Positions 28,301 to 35,849 of a stretch of 64,000 nt of DNA are shown here, in pieces. Below the pieces are notes generated by a model that did not search any database, had not been told where the DNA came from, and saw only the letters and a list, made by a program, of their open reading frames with translations. The stretch covers positions 1 through 64,000 of the forward strand of contig JAGVZE010000019.1 of assembly GCA_018302815.1 (NCBI GenBank). Direction: 5' to 3'. The position numbers and the translations under genes are program-made. The number at the start of each line of letters is the position of its first letter. Positions within the stretch are counted from its first letter, which is position 1. The DNA comes from Candidatus Woesearchaeota archaeon. GTDB lineage: Archaea; Nanobdellota; Nanobdellia; Woesearchaeales; ARS49.

Positions 28301-31300
28301 CTATTCTCAATTGGCCTTGTGTCAAACACCAACGGACCCGTAGCATCTATCGTGACATTTCTCGTCTCAGTGCTATTCTGATGGCCAACCCTATCAAACG
28401 CAGTCGCGTTAAAGAAGTACAAACCATCAGCCAAGCCCGTGAAATTAACGAAAAACGGCGAGGAATTCGAAACCATCTCATTAATAGAACTTCCCGACGA
28501 ATTGAACAAGCGAACAGTGATGTTTCCAATATTCGAATCATTCACGCTTACGTTCACAAGGATATTCCTTCTTCCAAGCAAAGCACCTGACGCGTCAGTT
28601 GGATCCACAAAACTGATGTTCGGATTTGTCAAATCAACTATAAACGTCCTGTTCGACGTCTGAACGCTATTTCCAAACGTGTCATTCGCCCCGGCGAAAT
28701 AATTGTGAACACCCTCTGCAAGACCAGTCACATTGATCGAAAAGAAATTACTGAGCGGAACATAGGTTATATTGGAGCTCAAAATGCTGCCCGTTGTCAA
28801 AACTGGAGGATCGTAAGTAACATTATTACTGCCTTCGATCAACAACTCTTCTATGTCGGTGAAATTCTTTGGAGATGTATCTGAAGTCGATATCGTACCA
28901 ACACTCACACCATTCACTAAAACATCAAATGAACCGGAGGAAATTGTGAAACGCACAGTCAGATTCGCATGAGACACGTTCTCTGGAATCGGCACAGTGT
29001 GGGTCTGAGCGGCACCCGTTGTAATAAATGTAAGAGTAGTAGTATTCTGCGCATTCCTAACCGGAGCCGTGAAGTTCGTTCTAGACCCATTGAACTCTAT
29101 GAACGCGACATCCAAATTCTGCTCAATAACACTAACGTTCACCGTCAATGACGTGTTAGTCGTCACAGTGTCATTCGTAGGCGTTGGGCCCACAAATTCC
29201 ACCTGCGGAATGTCGTCATCAGCCGCTATCCTGAAAAATGTAGTCTCGGTAGAATTGACATTCCCAACAGTATCATTCGCAAAGAAAGACACATTATAAC
29301 GTCCTGAAACAGCCTGCGTCACAACAGAGCTGTTGTACTTATTCGTACCGGAAACAAGTGTCAAATTAACAGACTGAATCGTCCCATTAGGGAACGTGAT
29401 ATTCGCAATCACCTTGTCCACCGCAGTATCATCAGTTACGTTCGCCGCGATTTCAATCGTCACGTTCGCGTTGAAGACGGAATTCTCAACCGGCCGCACA
29501 TCAAACACCAAGGGATTAAAAATATCCTGAATTACGGTCGTCAGCTCAGAATCATTAAGCTCAGACTGCTCACCAAACGCATTCGCAAAAGTCGCATTGA
29601 CAGAGTTGTTCAGAACGCTGCCATTAGGAACATTCGCGCTCACATTCACAGTAATATTGATTACGAAAGACGCATTCGAAGATAGATTCCCTATGCTAAA
29701 CGTGCCATTTGGCGAACTTGGAGACGGCGATGCGTTGTGGAACGTGACATTCTCAGGATACACATCAAGCACGGTCACATTAAACGCATAATCATCACCA
29801 GTATTGTTAATTAATATAGAATAATTCAGCTGGGTTCCTCTAAACACCGGATCAGGAGAATCCGACTTTTCAAGCGTGACATTAGGCTCTCCTTGAACAG
29901 TCGTCAATTCGAAATCAGATACAGTGGTATTCGCACCGCTGATATTAGTGAATGTCGCATTGACCGAATTATTCAAAACCGTACCATTCGATAATGAACC
30001 GCTCACATTAACAGTGATATTAATCAGAACAGACTGGTTCGGCGACAAATTGCCCAAAGCGAACACGTTGTTTCCTGAACTTGGAACAGGAGACGCGTTA
30101 TTGAACGTGACTCCGAGAGGATAATTCTCCACAACAGTCACGTTGAACGCATAATCATCACCAGTATTATTGATAAAAATCGAATAATTAAGCTGCCTTC
30201 CACGAAGCACAGGGTCCGGCGAATCGCTCTTGATATTAATAATAACAGGACTTCCAAGAACAGTCGTAAGCGTGCTGTTCGTCACGGTAATAACCTGACC
30301 GGACACATTCGCGAACGTGACATTATAGCTATTGTTGAGCAAGGTCCCGTTCGAAATAACTGAGCTCACGTTGACAGTGATGTTAACCAAAAACGACGTT
30401 CCTGCGGAAATATTCCCAAGAGCGAACGTGTCATTGCCAACTGAAGGGGCAGGAGATGAATCATGGAACACTACTCCTGAAGAATAGCTCTCCACAACCG
30501 TCACGTTGAACGCGTCATCATCGCCGGTATTGTTCACCAAAATCTGATAAACCAGCTGAGTTCCTCTTGGAACAGGATCAGGAGAATCATCCTTACGCGT
30601 GCTTATCGTCGGGAACCCTAGAACGGTCGTGAGCGTGCTGTTCTGCACCGTGACAACCTCTCCTGTTGTGTTCACAAACGTGAGATCATACGAGTTGTTA
30701 AGCAACGTGCCATTAGTGACCTGCGAACTAACATTCACCGTGATATTGATTGTTGTGAACGCTCCAGCCGAAAGATTTCCAAGCTCAAATGTGCTGTTAC
30801 CAATTGTCGGAACAGGCGATGAATTGTGGAACGCGACACCTGACGGATAAATTTCTATAACAGTCACATTCACGGCAGTCGCATTACCAGTATTGTTCAC
30901 CGAAATCGTGTAATTAAGCTGCTGGCCCTTGACCACAGGGTCGGGCGAATCTATCTTTGTCGTAAGGAAAGTCGGGAAAATTGCGTTGACCGTAAAGTTC
31001 GTCCTCTCAGTATTGTTCAAATTCCCCGCAGCATCATTAGCTATTATCGTCACATTATAGAGACCTATCGGAAGCGAGCCATTCGCCGTGAAAATCGTCG
31101 AATATATGCTGCCTGTCGCAAGAGACATCGACTGCACTGTGAAACTTCCGTTCGGGAACGTAATGTTTGCGCGGACAGTTCCAACAGCAACATCATCAGT
31201 CACGTTAGCAGTGATGTTAATGCTCTGCGTCTGGTTAATTACACTTGGCACGGCAGAGGCGTTTGTCACGTTAGGCGGCGTCAAATCGAATGACACTGTA

Positions 31301-33183
31301 AGAGGCGCGAAATCAGCGCCGAATGCCGCATCATTTCCTAGCGTGGTTATTGTCACATTCACAACATACCGAACATTAGTGAAATTCGTCGTGCTGTTGA
31401 TGAAATCGGCAAAACCACTCGTCACGACAACCGTCGCGTTCCCCTCATTAATAGAACTCCCAGTATACGTCCCTATGCGAACATACTGATTAGAAGTCCA
31501 GTTGAACAAGTCTATTCCAAGCGGGTTCTCAATCGTACCGCCAGGAGCGGAACCTCCACATGCGAAAGGTCCTGCAATATCTGAATTATAACAATGCTCC
31601 AATATGAATGACAAATTGACCACCTTTGAACTTGTCACTCCAAGATTCGCAAGCGAAGTCAAGTTATAGCTCAAGTTAAGGAATGCCGCCAGATCTAATG
31701 CCTCAGTCACACCATTATTTCTTCGCGCAGCAAAGTATGCGCCGGATCCACCTGCCGCCCCATCATTTGCCTGAGTCGAAGTAAACGTATTGGTAATAGT
31801 GCCTGGTCCGTCACCAAATGGATCGAACACTCCACCATCAGGCGTTCCCTCATCAGGACTCGCATCACCAAAACCAGGGTCATCCGGCGTAAGCTCAAAT
31901 GTGTAAAGCTCGCCAGGAGTCAAGCCCGCAATGATAGTCGTCCAGTTGCCATCGCACGACCTTGAACTGAAGTTCCAATCATGGCACTTCATCAAAGACG
32001 TACCGCGTGCGATTGCAGTGACTGTGGCGCGCGTGAAATTCATACCTGTCGGGTCTATCGCGTACAACTCGTTCCACTTCCTCGCATTCGACATCGATTC
32101 AGGCAAATCATCCACATTCAACAATGGAGACTCATTGAGCGCGACACCTTCAAACGCGATTGACTTAATCGGACCTTTATCAAACTCGACATCCACATCC
32201 GCCCTATCAGGCAACTGAACACTTTGAACCGACCTAGACCTTGAATCGAAAAGCACGCTGCCCGAACCAGCCTTCACCTGAATCCTTGCGGCAACAGACC
32301 GCTTTGATGCGTCCACAATCCTTAAAATGCCAACGTCCTGTGGCTGAACAATCTCGGATATATTCGCTGCTTTCGACACATTCGTCGCATTAGATACGAC
32401 CACTTCCACAGGAACATCGTCTACTTCCACTGAAACAGACTGCGGTTCAAAAATGACCTCGCCAGACTCATTTACGACCACAACCTCACTTGATTCGTTC
32501 ACAAGCGATTCATTCACTACCGGCTCATCGGACAGGTTCTCCTCAATTACTTGCGGAACTTCAAGCGGAACCTCAACTGCAACTGGAGCGTCTTGGGCGA
32601 TAGGCGGTTCTACCGATACATTCACTTCTTCACCCGCAGGAACCGCGGACCTTAGGCTCTGCGACAAATCATCAAGAGCTTCTTCAACAAGCGGAGCCTG
32701 CGCGGGACTATCCACAGTCTCGATAACTTCAACAGAAGTTTGCTCAACAGGAACATAAACCTCCTCAAGTGGAATCACAACAGACGCAGGCGTATCACCA
32801 CTCGCGTTCTCTTGCGCACCCAACACAACATCACCAGAGAGGCTCTCGTCCGCTTGGGAGGTAGGAACATGATCAGTTTGTACTATCTGCTCTTGCACAG
32901 AAGACTCATTCTGTGCGTTCAATTCTGTAGAAATCTCGATTGCTGGAACAGACTCGTTCACAGGCTCGATTATTGCAGGTTCTGCAGAAACATTTTCCTG
33001 CAACAGAGCTTGATTTGATTCTACTGATTCATTCGCGATGTTCTGTAAACGCTGAGCCATCGCGACAAGCGCGTCGCCAACAAGCGGAGCTACCGCGGGA
33101 GTATCAACAGTTTCCACCACAGACACATCCGCGTACGCGGACATCACGAGCAGCAAAAGCAACACTATCGGAAGACGCCTCAT
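22348..33183 (-). CDS. Giant surface protein (3611 aa) with eight DUF11 repeats, poly-Gly stalk and cytoplasmic tail
   Basis: Signal peptide at residues 1-20. An acidic N-terminal region contains two related segments (VVETVDTPAVAPLV... and VIETVDSPAQAPLV...). Two copies of a roughly 240-residue domain follow at about 395-640 and 2155-2400 (DPGFGD(A/S)SPD, LEHC(Y/F)NSD(I/V)AGPF, APGGTIE(N/D)PLGIDLFNW). Eight DUF11 repeats of about 120 residues (SPDPVxRGxQLNYSI...NNTGDDxAFNVTV...LGNLS) sit in groups of four, two and two near 734-1215, 1717-1958 and 2490-2730. Ig-like P-N-V-T domains lie between them, and NxS/T sequons are very dense, implying N-glycosylation. A stretch of almost only Gly/Ala (about 3147-3182) precedes a juxtamembrane helical part, one TM (about 3456-3478) and a tail with two repeats (VQEKYF..., VQTAYF...). 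Likely a cell-surface fibre or adhesin, type I topology (inference). Middle gene of a three-gene operon. Confidence 0.9.
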   Translation of the reverse strand: MRRLPIVLLLLLVMSAYADVSVVETVDTPAVAPLVGDALVAMAQRLQNIANESVESNQALLQENVSAEPAIIEPVNESVPAIEISTELNAQNESSVQEQIVQTDHVPTSQADESLSGDVVLGAQENASGDTPASVVIPLEEVYVPVEQTSVEVIETVDSPAQAPLVEEALDDLSQSLRSAVPAGEEVNVSVEPPIAQDAPVAVEVPLEVPQVIEENLSDEPVVNESLVNESSEVVVVNESGEVIFEPQSVSVEVDDVPVEVVVSNATNVSKAANISEIVQPQDVGILRIVDASKRSVAARIQVKAGSGSVLFDSRSRSVQSVQLPDRADVDVEFDKGPIKSIAFEGVALNESPLLNVDDLPESMSNARKWNELYAIDPTGMNFTRATVTAIARGTSLMKCHDWNFSSRSCDGNWTTIIAGLTPGELYTFELTPDDPGFGDASPDEGTPDGGVFDPFGDGPGTITNTFTSTQANDGAAGGSGAYFAARRNNGVTEALDLAAFLNLSYNLTSLANLGVTSSKVVNLSFILEHCYNSDIAGPFACGGSAPGGTIENPLGIDLFNWTSNQYVRIGTYTGSSINEGNATVVVTSGFADFINSTTNFTNVRYVVNVTITTLGNDAAFGADFAPLTVSFDLTPPNVTNASAVPSVINQTQSINITANVTDDVAVGTVRANITFPNGSFTVQSMSLATGSIYSTIFTANGSLPIGLYNVTIIANDAAGNLNNTERTNFTVNAIFPTFLTTKIDSPDPVVKGQQLNYTISVNNTGNATAVNVTVIEIYPSGVAFHNSSPVPTIGNSTFELGNLSAGAFTTINITVNVSSQVTNGTLLNNSYDLTFVNTTGEVVTVQNSTLTTVLGFPTISTRKDDSPDPVPRGTQLVYQILVNNTGDDDAFNVTVVESYSSGVVFHDSSPAPSVGNDTFALGNISAGTSFLVNITVNVSSVISNGTLLNNSYNVTFANVSGQVITVTNSTLTTVLGSPVIINIKSDSPDPVLRGRQLNYSIFINNTGDDYAFNVTVVENYPLGVTFNNASPVPSSGNNVFALGNLSPNQSVLINITVNVSGSLSNGTVLNNSVNATFTNISGANTTVSDFELTTVQGEPNVTLEKSDSPDPVFRGTQLNYSILINNTGDDYAFNVTVLDVYPENVTFHNASPSPSSPNGTFSIGNLSSNASFVINITVNVSANVPNGSVLNNSVNATFANAFGEQSELNDSELTTVIQDIFNPLVFDVRPVENSVFNANVTIEIAANVTDDTAVDKVIANITFPNGTIQSVNLTLVSGTNKYNSSVVTQAVSGRYNVSFFANDTVGNVNSTETTFFRIAADDDIPQVEFVGPTPTNDTVTTNTSLTVNVSVIEQNLDVAFIEFNGSRTNFTAPVRNAQNTTTLTFITTGAAQTHTVPIPENVSHANLTVRFTISSGSFDVLVNGVSVGTISTSDTSPKNFTDIEELLIEGSNNVTYDPPVLTTGSILSSNITYVPLSNFFSINVTGLAEGVHNYFAGANDTFGNSVQTSNRTFIVDLTNPNISFVDPTDASGALLGRRNILVNVSVNDSNIGNITVRLFNSSGSSINEMVSNSSPFFVNFTGLADGLYFFNATAFDRVGHQNSTETRNVTIDATGPLVFDTRPIENSTFNHSVTIEISANVTDVSNVSVVFANVSFPNGTVQQVNLTQVVATDKYNASFTTPLLAGLFNVTFVANDSLGNVNSTVRTNFTVIALSPDILTIKQDSPDPVTKGALLNYTIILNNTGDDVAVNVSVVDNYPANVTFVSAAPSPISGNNTFSVGNLSVGAVFRINITVRVNDSLSNGSILNNFVNVTFANSSGQIAVSSAFELTTVLGFPELSVDKLDNPDPVVNGSLLVYAVEVNNTGDDDAFNVTVLEEYPSGVAFVSSSPLPVSANATFSVGNLSPNASFRVNITVNVSSAIVNGTLINNTVNVTFANFSGQTITVNVNESTTVVNTTDVIAPNVTILSPANATNVTINGSVNISANVSDDISISLVEARVTLPNGTVQVVPMSVSGSIYSVIFTNLTQKGTYNITVRAVDLSGNVNDSSQANFNRITVENRVLDVVDEDVNVVNFTESVISNVSGILTIGVSFANSSIINMTVFTHNSSSPFNVIRFANSTEDAGRFANVFAIDLSDLSLSVANVSATAVGNTLYKCLNFTFANVTCNDNYDFLQSLTAGQNYTFTLNATDPGFGDSSPDNGTPDAGEYVAFDEGFSSTVNTFTATQVNDAVYFAVRRSNGGGANADLEAYLNLSYNLSNLTVQGANASKMNNFTFVLEHCFNSDVAGPFTCGGAAPGGTIEDPLGIDLFNWSSGQYVRVGTYNGSSVNEGNASVFVEQGFADFVNSTTSFVNIRYAVNVTIVTLGNDAAFGADYAPLTVSFDLTPPNVTALIPVANSLFNTLTTIEVAANVTDDVAVGTVIANITFPNGTIQQLALSQVGLTQKYNASFTIPDLAGLYNITIVANDSVGNVNASERTNFTAVIVTPTILTSKIDTPDPVVRGNQLNYSILINNTGNATAVNVTVIETYPSQVVFHNSSPAPTSGNDTFFLGNLSANQFATINITVNVSANVSNGTILVNLYNVSFINSTNATLFVTNSTNTTVLGSPNVSVMKIDLPDPVFRGAQLFYQVLVNNTGDDDAFNVTLVEDYPAGVIFDSASPAPTSGNNTFALGNFSPNQSILINITMNVSSVLANWTLLNNTVNVSFANVSGQVLTVNATQQTTVISGAAPSILLVAPANASNTTSTSVNFSFNATDDSSLLLNCSLNINGTLNATNSTVQNDTVTNFTVVGFSQGLRQWNVFCLDSSSNTNTSENRSFTIDFTPPDFNSLLLSPNDSAGQDPGVQMNFTANVTDNFTSVDAVVLHILLNGTSLVNISMTPNGTDLFNASFTPIVAGNYSAFLTANDTLGNNAASNLTNFTVEFERTWDRSPTTLGAFSGPAGQNITLGTITVTNTGDFNLTFVFNSSFNDTFFNETNFTLVPGAVRLIEVNATVPSTVGVFFHNVTISASPNATPDARNVSFIINTVDDAFLFAEFLTIPASVTQGQVGVTITARVTNAGSRNASNVTLNITLPADWVLTSGTLSRDIGEMGPNESDGSTITVTILSNATTGLQNVSTIADGFNASNVSLSSINQTAGTTEQVNVLSAGGGGGGGGGGGGGAGGGAGAGGGGGGAGAGPSPGTFVKTYFEKAALFTNETINVVRGERIIFPLEVTNVYNSSFIRLVNLSVIGYLDKYVYWSPLYLSNIQYGDTKAFGVELSAPAYANRSSLNVTFIITSLLEGAGVEYRGGILYSAKFTKTVLEYKTVTLNIYEMSPIEAERLVTDVESLYAQVVALNYPTLRADVLKKLLEEAFVSEGFGEVGFLAGKLKLLLENELEAGRMIESVKEQIAQAKAKGLDVSETQAVLKLAVKAFEREDFDGSLKYSGEALNVQSIEVEQAFNLAYFIKDYWWAILLVIAVASPAVYAAYRRFAIVYIAHMLEVFTKEFISVQRLMREVQEKYFVKKEIVSPEYYKSMNQLERRLNKISSEMSRLRSARARIASKTVAFELETKERERIVQMIKKVQTAYFVERTMSRGRYFASVEELEKLLTEADAHIVMAKKRLKK

Positions 33184-33347
33184 TTCTTCTTCACCCGCTT
33201 TAGCGTCAGCTTTCCGCTCTCAAAACCAAACTCGATCTCGTCTTTGTCGCCCCACTCTAAAACTTTGACCAGCGTCTTAGGAATCGTCAGAATATACTGG
33301 TCTTTAGGCGTTCTCTGTAATTTGCGCGTTATTCCTTTTGACGACAA
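33180..33347 (-). CDS. AbrB/SpoVT-like DNA-binding protein
   Basis: A 55-aa gene. Minus-strand frame from TTG 33347 to TGA 33180-33182: residues TPKDQYILTIPKTLVKVL, then WGDKDEIEFGFESGKLTLKR, the beta-hairpin pattern of AbrB/MazE swapped-hairpin transcription factors. Ribosome site agaggat 8-9 bases before the TTG. Its TGA overlaps the ATG of the giant surface protein (ATGA), so the two are translationally coupled. With palindromes at its promoter it is a good candidate autoregulator of the surface-protein operon (inference). Confidence 0.78.
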   Translation of the reverse strand: MSSKGITRKLQRTPKDQYILTIPKTLVKVLEWGDKDEIEFGFESGKLTLKRVKKK

Positions 33348-33370
33348 ACTAATCTATCCTCTTTTTCCCT

Positions 33371-33388
33371 TAATTTTCATATGAATTT
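33371..33388. promoter_or_regulatory. Palindromic operator candidate near the surface-operon start site
   Basis: taattttcatatgaattt is a near-palindrome centred on catatg. It lies about 24-41 bases before the AbrB-like start codon and just downstream of the minus-strand TATA-like gtatttaaat (33398-33407), which is where transcription should begin. Similar words occur at 33459-33467 and 33478-33494. Confidence 0.4.
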
Positions 33389-33477
33389 GCTATTGCCATT
33401 TAAATACTTTGTGGTGGGGAGAAGCGTATACTGGTGGCTTGTTGGGTGTTACTGATAACATATGAATAGTCTTATGA

Positions 33478-33494
33478 AAATTCATATGAATTTG
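33478..33494. promoter_or_regulatory. Second copy of the catatgaattt palindrome
   Basis: aaaattcatatgaattt is an 11-of-11 match to the ttcatatgaat core of the copy at 33371-33388, about 106 bases away. A half-match (acatatgaatag) lies between them at about 33458-33469. The spacing, near ten helical turns, would allow looping by a DNA-binding dimer (inference). Confidence 0.35.
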
Positions 33495-33537
33495 ATGGAT
33501 TAGAAAACAAAAATTATCTGCTCCAAAAAATCCAACA

Positions 33538-33960
33538 TTAGAAAGAAACACTAGTGCCGCAACCGCACGAACCTGTCGCGTTCGGGTTCTTGAACACGAA
33601 CTTCTTCTCCATCATCGTGTCAAGATAATCGACAACCGCATCATCCAAAAACGCCGCGGACTTCTGATCGATGGCAACTTTCAAATCGCCTGCCGCGAAA
33701 ACATAATCATCCGCTTTCACAAAATCGACCGCGACATAATACTCAAACCCATTACAGCCGCCGCCGCGCAAGCCCACACGAAAAACATAGTCCGATGATT
33801 GCTTTGATTCTGCTTTAGCCTGACGGGCAATCTCTTCAAGCGCGACCTCCTTAGCACGAAGAGTAAACGAAAGAATAGAAGGCGAAGGAATGCCCGCGAT
33901 TGGAAGAGACGTTATGCAATATAGAACGATACTAGAGAATAAAAGGATTGCGACAAACAA
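33538..33960 (-). CDS. A-type iron-sulfur carrier protein (IscA/ErpA/HesB family)
   Basis: 140 aa as an open frame from TTG 33960. The family core is clear: LTLRAKEVALEEIARQA-like start, FRVGLRGGGCNGFEYYV (first Cys ligand) and the C-terminal TGSCGCGTSVSF (second and third Cys). It would carry Fe-S clusters to apoproteins. The first 30 or so residues (hydrophobic, LLFSSIVLYCITSLPIAG) are not part of the family, and a TATA-like tttaaaa at about 33972-33978 would start transcription inside them, so the true start may be a non-ATG codon near 33876. No ATG is available in frame. Confidence 0.85.
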   Translation of the reverse strand: MFVAILLFSSIVLYCITSLPIAGIPSPSILSFTLRAKEVALEEIARQAKAESKQSSDYVFRVGLRGGGCNGFEYYVAVDFVKADDYVFAAGDLKVAIDQKSAAFLDDAVVDYLDTMMEKKFVFKNPNATGSCGCGTSVSF

Positions 33961-34004
33961 ACCAATATGTTTTTAAACCGATTCTTAACAACTGAAGAAC
34001 AAAT

Positions 34005-34111
34005 GCCTCGGTAGTATAGTCCGGTCAAGTATTCGGCCCTTTCGCGGTCGCCGGCTTTCGTTGCCGGTCCAAAGCAAGGCTGAGACCCGGGTTCAAATCC
34101 CGGCCGGGGCA
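34005..34111 (+). tRNA. tRNA-Glu(UUC) with intron
   Basis: Acceptor GCCTCGG (34005-34011) pairs with CCGGGGC (34104-34110), A73 at 34111. The D loop AGTCCGGTCA is typical of archaeal Glu/Asp tRNAs. Anticodon stem CGGCC/GGCTG encloses CT-TTC-G, then an intron of about 32 nt with a CCGGC/GCCGG hairpin. T arm CCGGG-TTCAAAT-CCCGG. No encoded CCA. Confidence 0.88.
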
Positions 34112-34392
34112 TACGGCAGGGGCGCAAGCCCTTGCTATTTTACTCACACAGGATTTGAACCCTCCGGGTTCATCGCGAAAATCACCCTGGATTTTCGAGA
34201 ACTCAGGAATGCCTCTGCATTGCCTGAGTAATCCCGACCGGGGCATTATTTTCATTCACTCAACTCCGTGCATCCACCATCACCAATATCCGGCCAAAAT
34301 TTGAACATCTGCGGACTGCCAAGCAGTCCTTGAGCTCAAAATGCTCACTTCGTTCGCATGTTTAAGCAATCCCGGCCGGGGCATTATTTTCA
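34096..34392 (+). repeat. tRNA-Glu 3'-end repeated three times (att-like sites)
   Basis: aatcccggccggggcat, the last bases of tRNA-Glu (34096-34112), recurs at 34230-34246 (one mismatch) and 34368-34384, spaced 134 and 138 bases. The two downstream copies also share ttattttca after the match. The sequence between them holds no gene but has strong hairpins: actcagg...cctgagt at about 34200-34229 and ggactgc...gcagtcc at about 34312-34329. This is what repeated site-specific integration at a tRNA 3' end, or duplication of such a scar, would leave. Confidence 0.6.
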
Positions 34393-34402
34393 ATAGACTA
34401 CT

Positions 34403-35388
34403 ATGACCGACAAAAAACCACGAGAACCAAGAAAGCCATTCGACTATTTCGCATATCCAGATTGCGAACTTCCACGCGATTGCCGCTTTGGCATCAACTA
34501 TGATCTACGGCTTGGACCATACTCAGATCTAACACCCATCAACATAAAAATCAAAAAACACAATATTGCGATTGATGTAGAAATTCCACAAAACTGCGCC
34601 CTACTCGTCCCACCACGCAGAACATTCTTTTCACTAGAGAATCTATCACGCTCTGAACATCCCAACTACCAATTCACTACACGATACAAACACATCGATA
34701 ACCTCCAAGACGCGGTGCCGGTCAAAAGAACATACAACCCCGCTGAACTTCTTGGAGAGTTCGATAAAACCCAAAATCCTGAGAAAACAATGGAACTCTA
34801 CGTCCAGCTTCTACGCGAGCTAATAGGAAAAGACACCATCGACACCCTTGCAGACATAGTCAGCATCAACAAATTCGCCGAGGACTCGCTTCAACAAGAC
34901 TTAAGCTGGGGTCGCGGCCTCAAAACAGCAGAGGAACTTCTCGATCAATTCAGGCAAACAGGAAAATACGAAGGCCTCTGCAAAGAACGCACCACGATGG
35001 TAAAATGGCTACTGTGCGCCGGAAGCGCCGATAACAGAACGCACACAATGGTGTACACGGGCAAGAACTACGACGATCTTGCAATCCACACGTTCAATGA
35101 AATTCGAATGAACAAAAATGAAGAACGCTTCCCCTGCCCGTCGACTGGCATTACCTCAAAGAAGTACGCGAATGCAGCCATTCATTCCCCTTCCTTCGAG
35201 AAGACGCGCCATGGGTTTATTACCTGAACGATCACCTGCCCAAAGTCATTCTCGCTGAAGAAAAACAAAAACACCAAGCATTCGATAATGGCGATTACCA
35301 ACAACGAGACAAAGAACGAGTCAACACATTACTGCAAACTGCCGAAAGACCGACTTTTCCCTGCAAAATAACTATCAAAGAAATATAA
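34403..35388 (+). pseudogene. Transglutaminase-like protein gene with a one-base frameshift
   Basis: From ATG 34403 the frame runs to TGA 35225-35227 (274 aa), but the coding pattern continues in another frame from about 35131 to TAA 35386-35388. One extra C in the CCCC run at 35131-35134 would join them as ERFPLPVDWHYLKEV. The joined product (about 329 aa) holds a Cys in YEGLCKERTTMV (about 193), a His in LAIHTFNEI (about 229) and, after the shift, an Asp in PVDWHYL: the order and spacing of a transglutaminase-like Cys-His-Asp triad. The N-terminal 130 residues (GINYDLRLGPY) are unassigned. It starts 11 bases after the last tRNA-Glu repeat, so it may be cargo of an integrated element. A true mutation or a homopolymer read error cannot be told apart here. 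Confidence 0.55.
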
Positions 35389-35389
35389 A

Positions 35390-35469
35390 GAAATTGCCTG
35401 AAAACTCGCTATCCCCGCAGCAAGCTGCAGGGTATTACGCGAGTTTTCTCCTGCTGGACCGGCAATTTC
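35390..35469. other. Nested hairpin element 1
   Basis: Three nested inverted repeats: gaaattgcc (35390-35398) with ggcaatttc (35461-35469), gaaaactcgc (35400-35409) with gcgagttttc (35439-35448), and an inner ccc-gcagc-aa-gctgc-ggg hairpin followed by tatt. It begins two bases after the transglutaminase-like gene. It could be a terminator structure, a small RNA, or a miniature repeat. Confidence 0.6.
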
Positions 35470-35474
35470 TGTCT

Positions 35475-35530
35475 TTCATTTTGGGTTGAGCCTCCAAAGC
35501 AGAGCTTCGGGGTATTGGACCCAAAATGAA
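35475..35530. other. Nested hairpin element 2
   Basis: ttcattttgggt (35475-35486) pairs with acccaaaatgaa (35519-35530); inside sits a second hairpin (cc-cc-aagc-aga-gctt-c-gggg) followed by tatt, as in element 1. The two elements share a plan (outer stem, inner hairpin ending ggg(g)tatt) though not the stem sequence, which points to compensatory change and so to RNA structure. Confidence 0.55.
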
Positions 35531-35537
35531 ATAAAAC

Positions 35538-35771
35538 TCACTTCTTCTTAACCGCGAAATAATAAATCAATGCGCCAAGCGCCTGCAGAAAAACAAGCAC
35601 GAGAATCCAAACGACACGCTCATTATCCGACAAATTCTTCCTTTTAGCACAATCAACTATCATCATAACCCAAAAAACAAGCAAAGCTATGCCAACAGCA
35701 AACAACAGCAGCATCAACAAAATCATAAAAACCGCGAAACCTGCATTGTCCTGAAGCATCATTGCAAACAT
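35538..35771 (-). CDS. Two-TM PLDc_N-like membrane protein
   Basis: 77 aa with two TM helices. FWVMMIVDCAKRKNLSDNERVVWILVL... and the FVKK-like end (YYFAVKKK) match the small PLDc_N (phospholipase D N-terminal-like) pattern, which occurs as a stand-alone membrane protein in many archaea and bacteria. Biochemical role unknown. The 3' side faces the hairpin elements. Confidence 0.7.
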   Translation of the reverse strand: MFAMMLQDNAGFAVFMILLMLLLFAVGIALLVFWVMMIVDCAKRKNLSDNERVVWILVLVFLQALGALIYYFAVKKK

Positions 35772-35849
35772 ACACTTCCTGATGAATCACACGTATAAAA
35801 ACCTTCCCGAACGCAATCTTTATAAACCACTGGCAGTGACGATGCTACA

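Noticed and set aside
34141-34165. Possible minus-strand tRNA T-arm (ggatttgaaccc) downstream of tRNA-Glu
   Set aside because: The flanking bases do not form a T stem and no acceptor or anticodon arm can be drawn.
35110-35140. Programmed ribosomal frameshift in the transglutaminase-like gene
   Set aside because: No classical slippery heptamer or following pseudoknot is evident; a lost C in a homopolymer explains it more simply.
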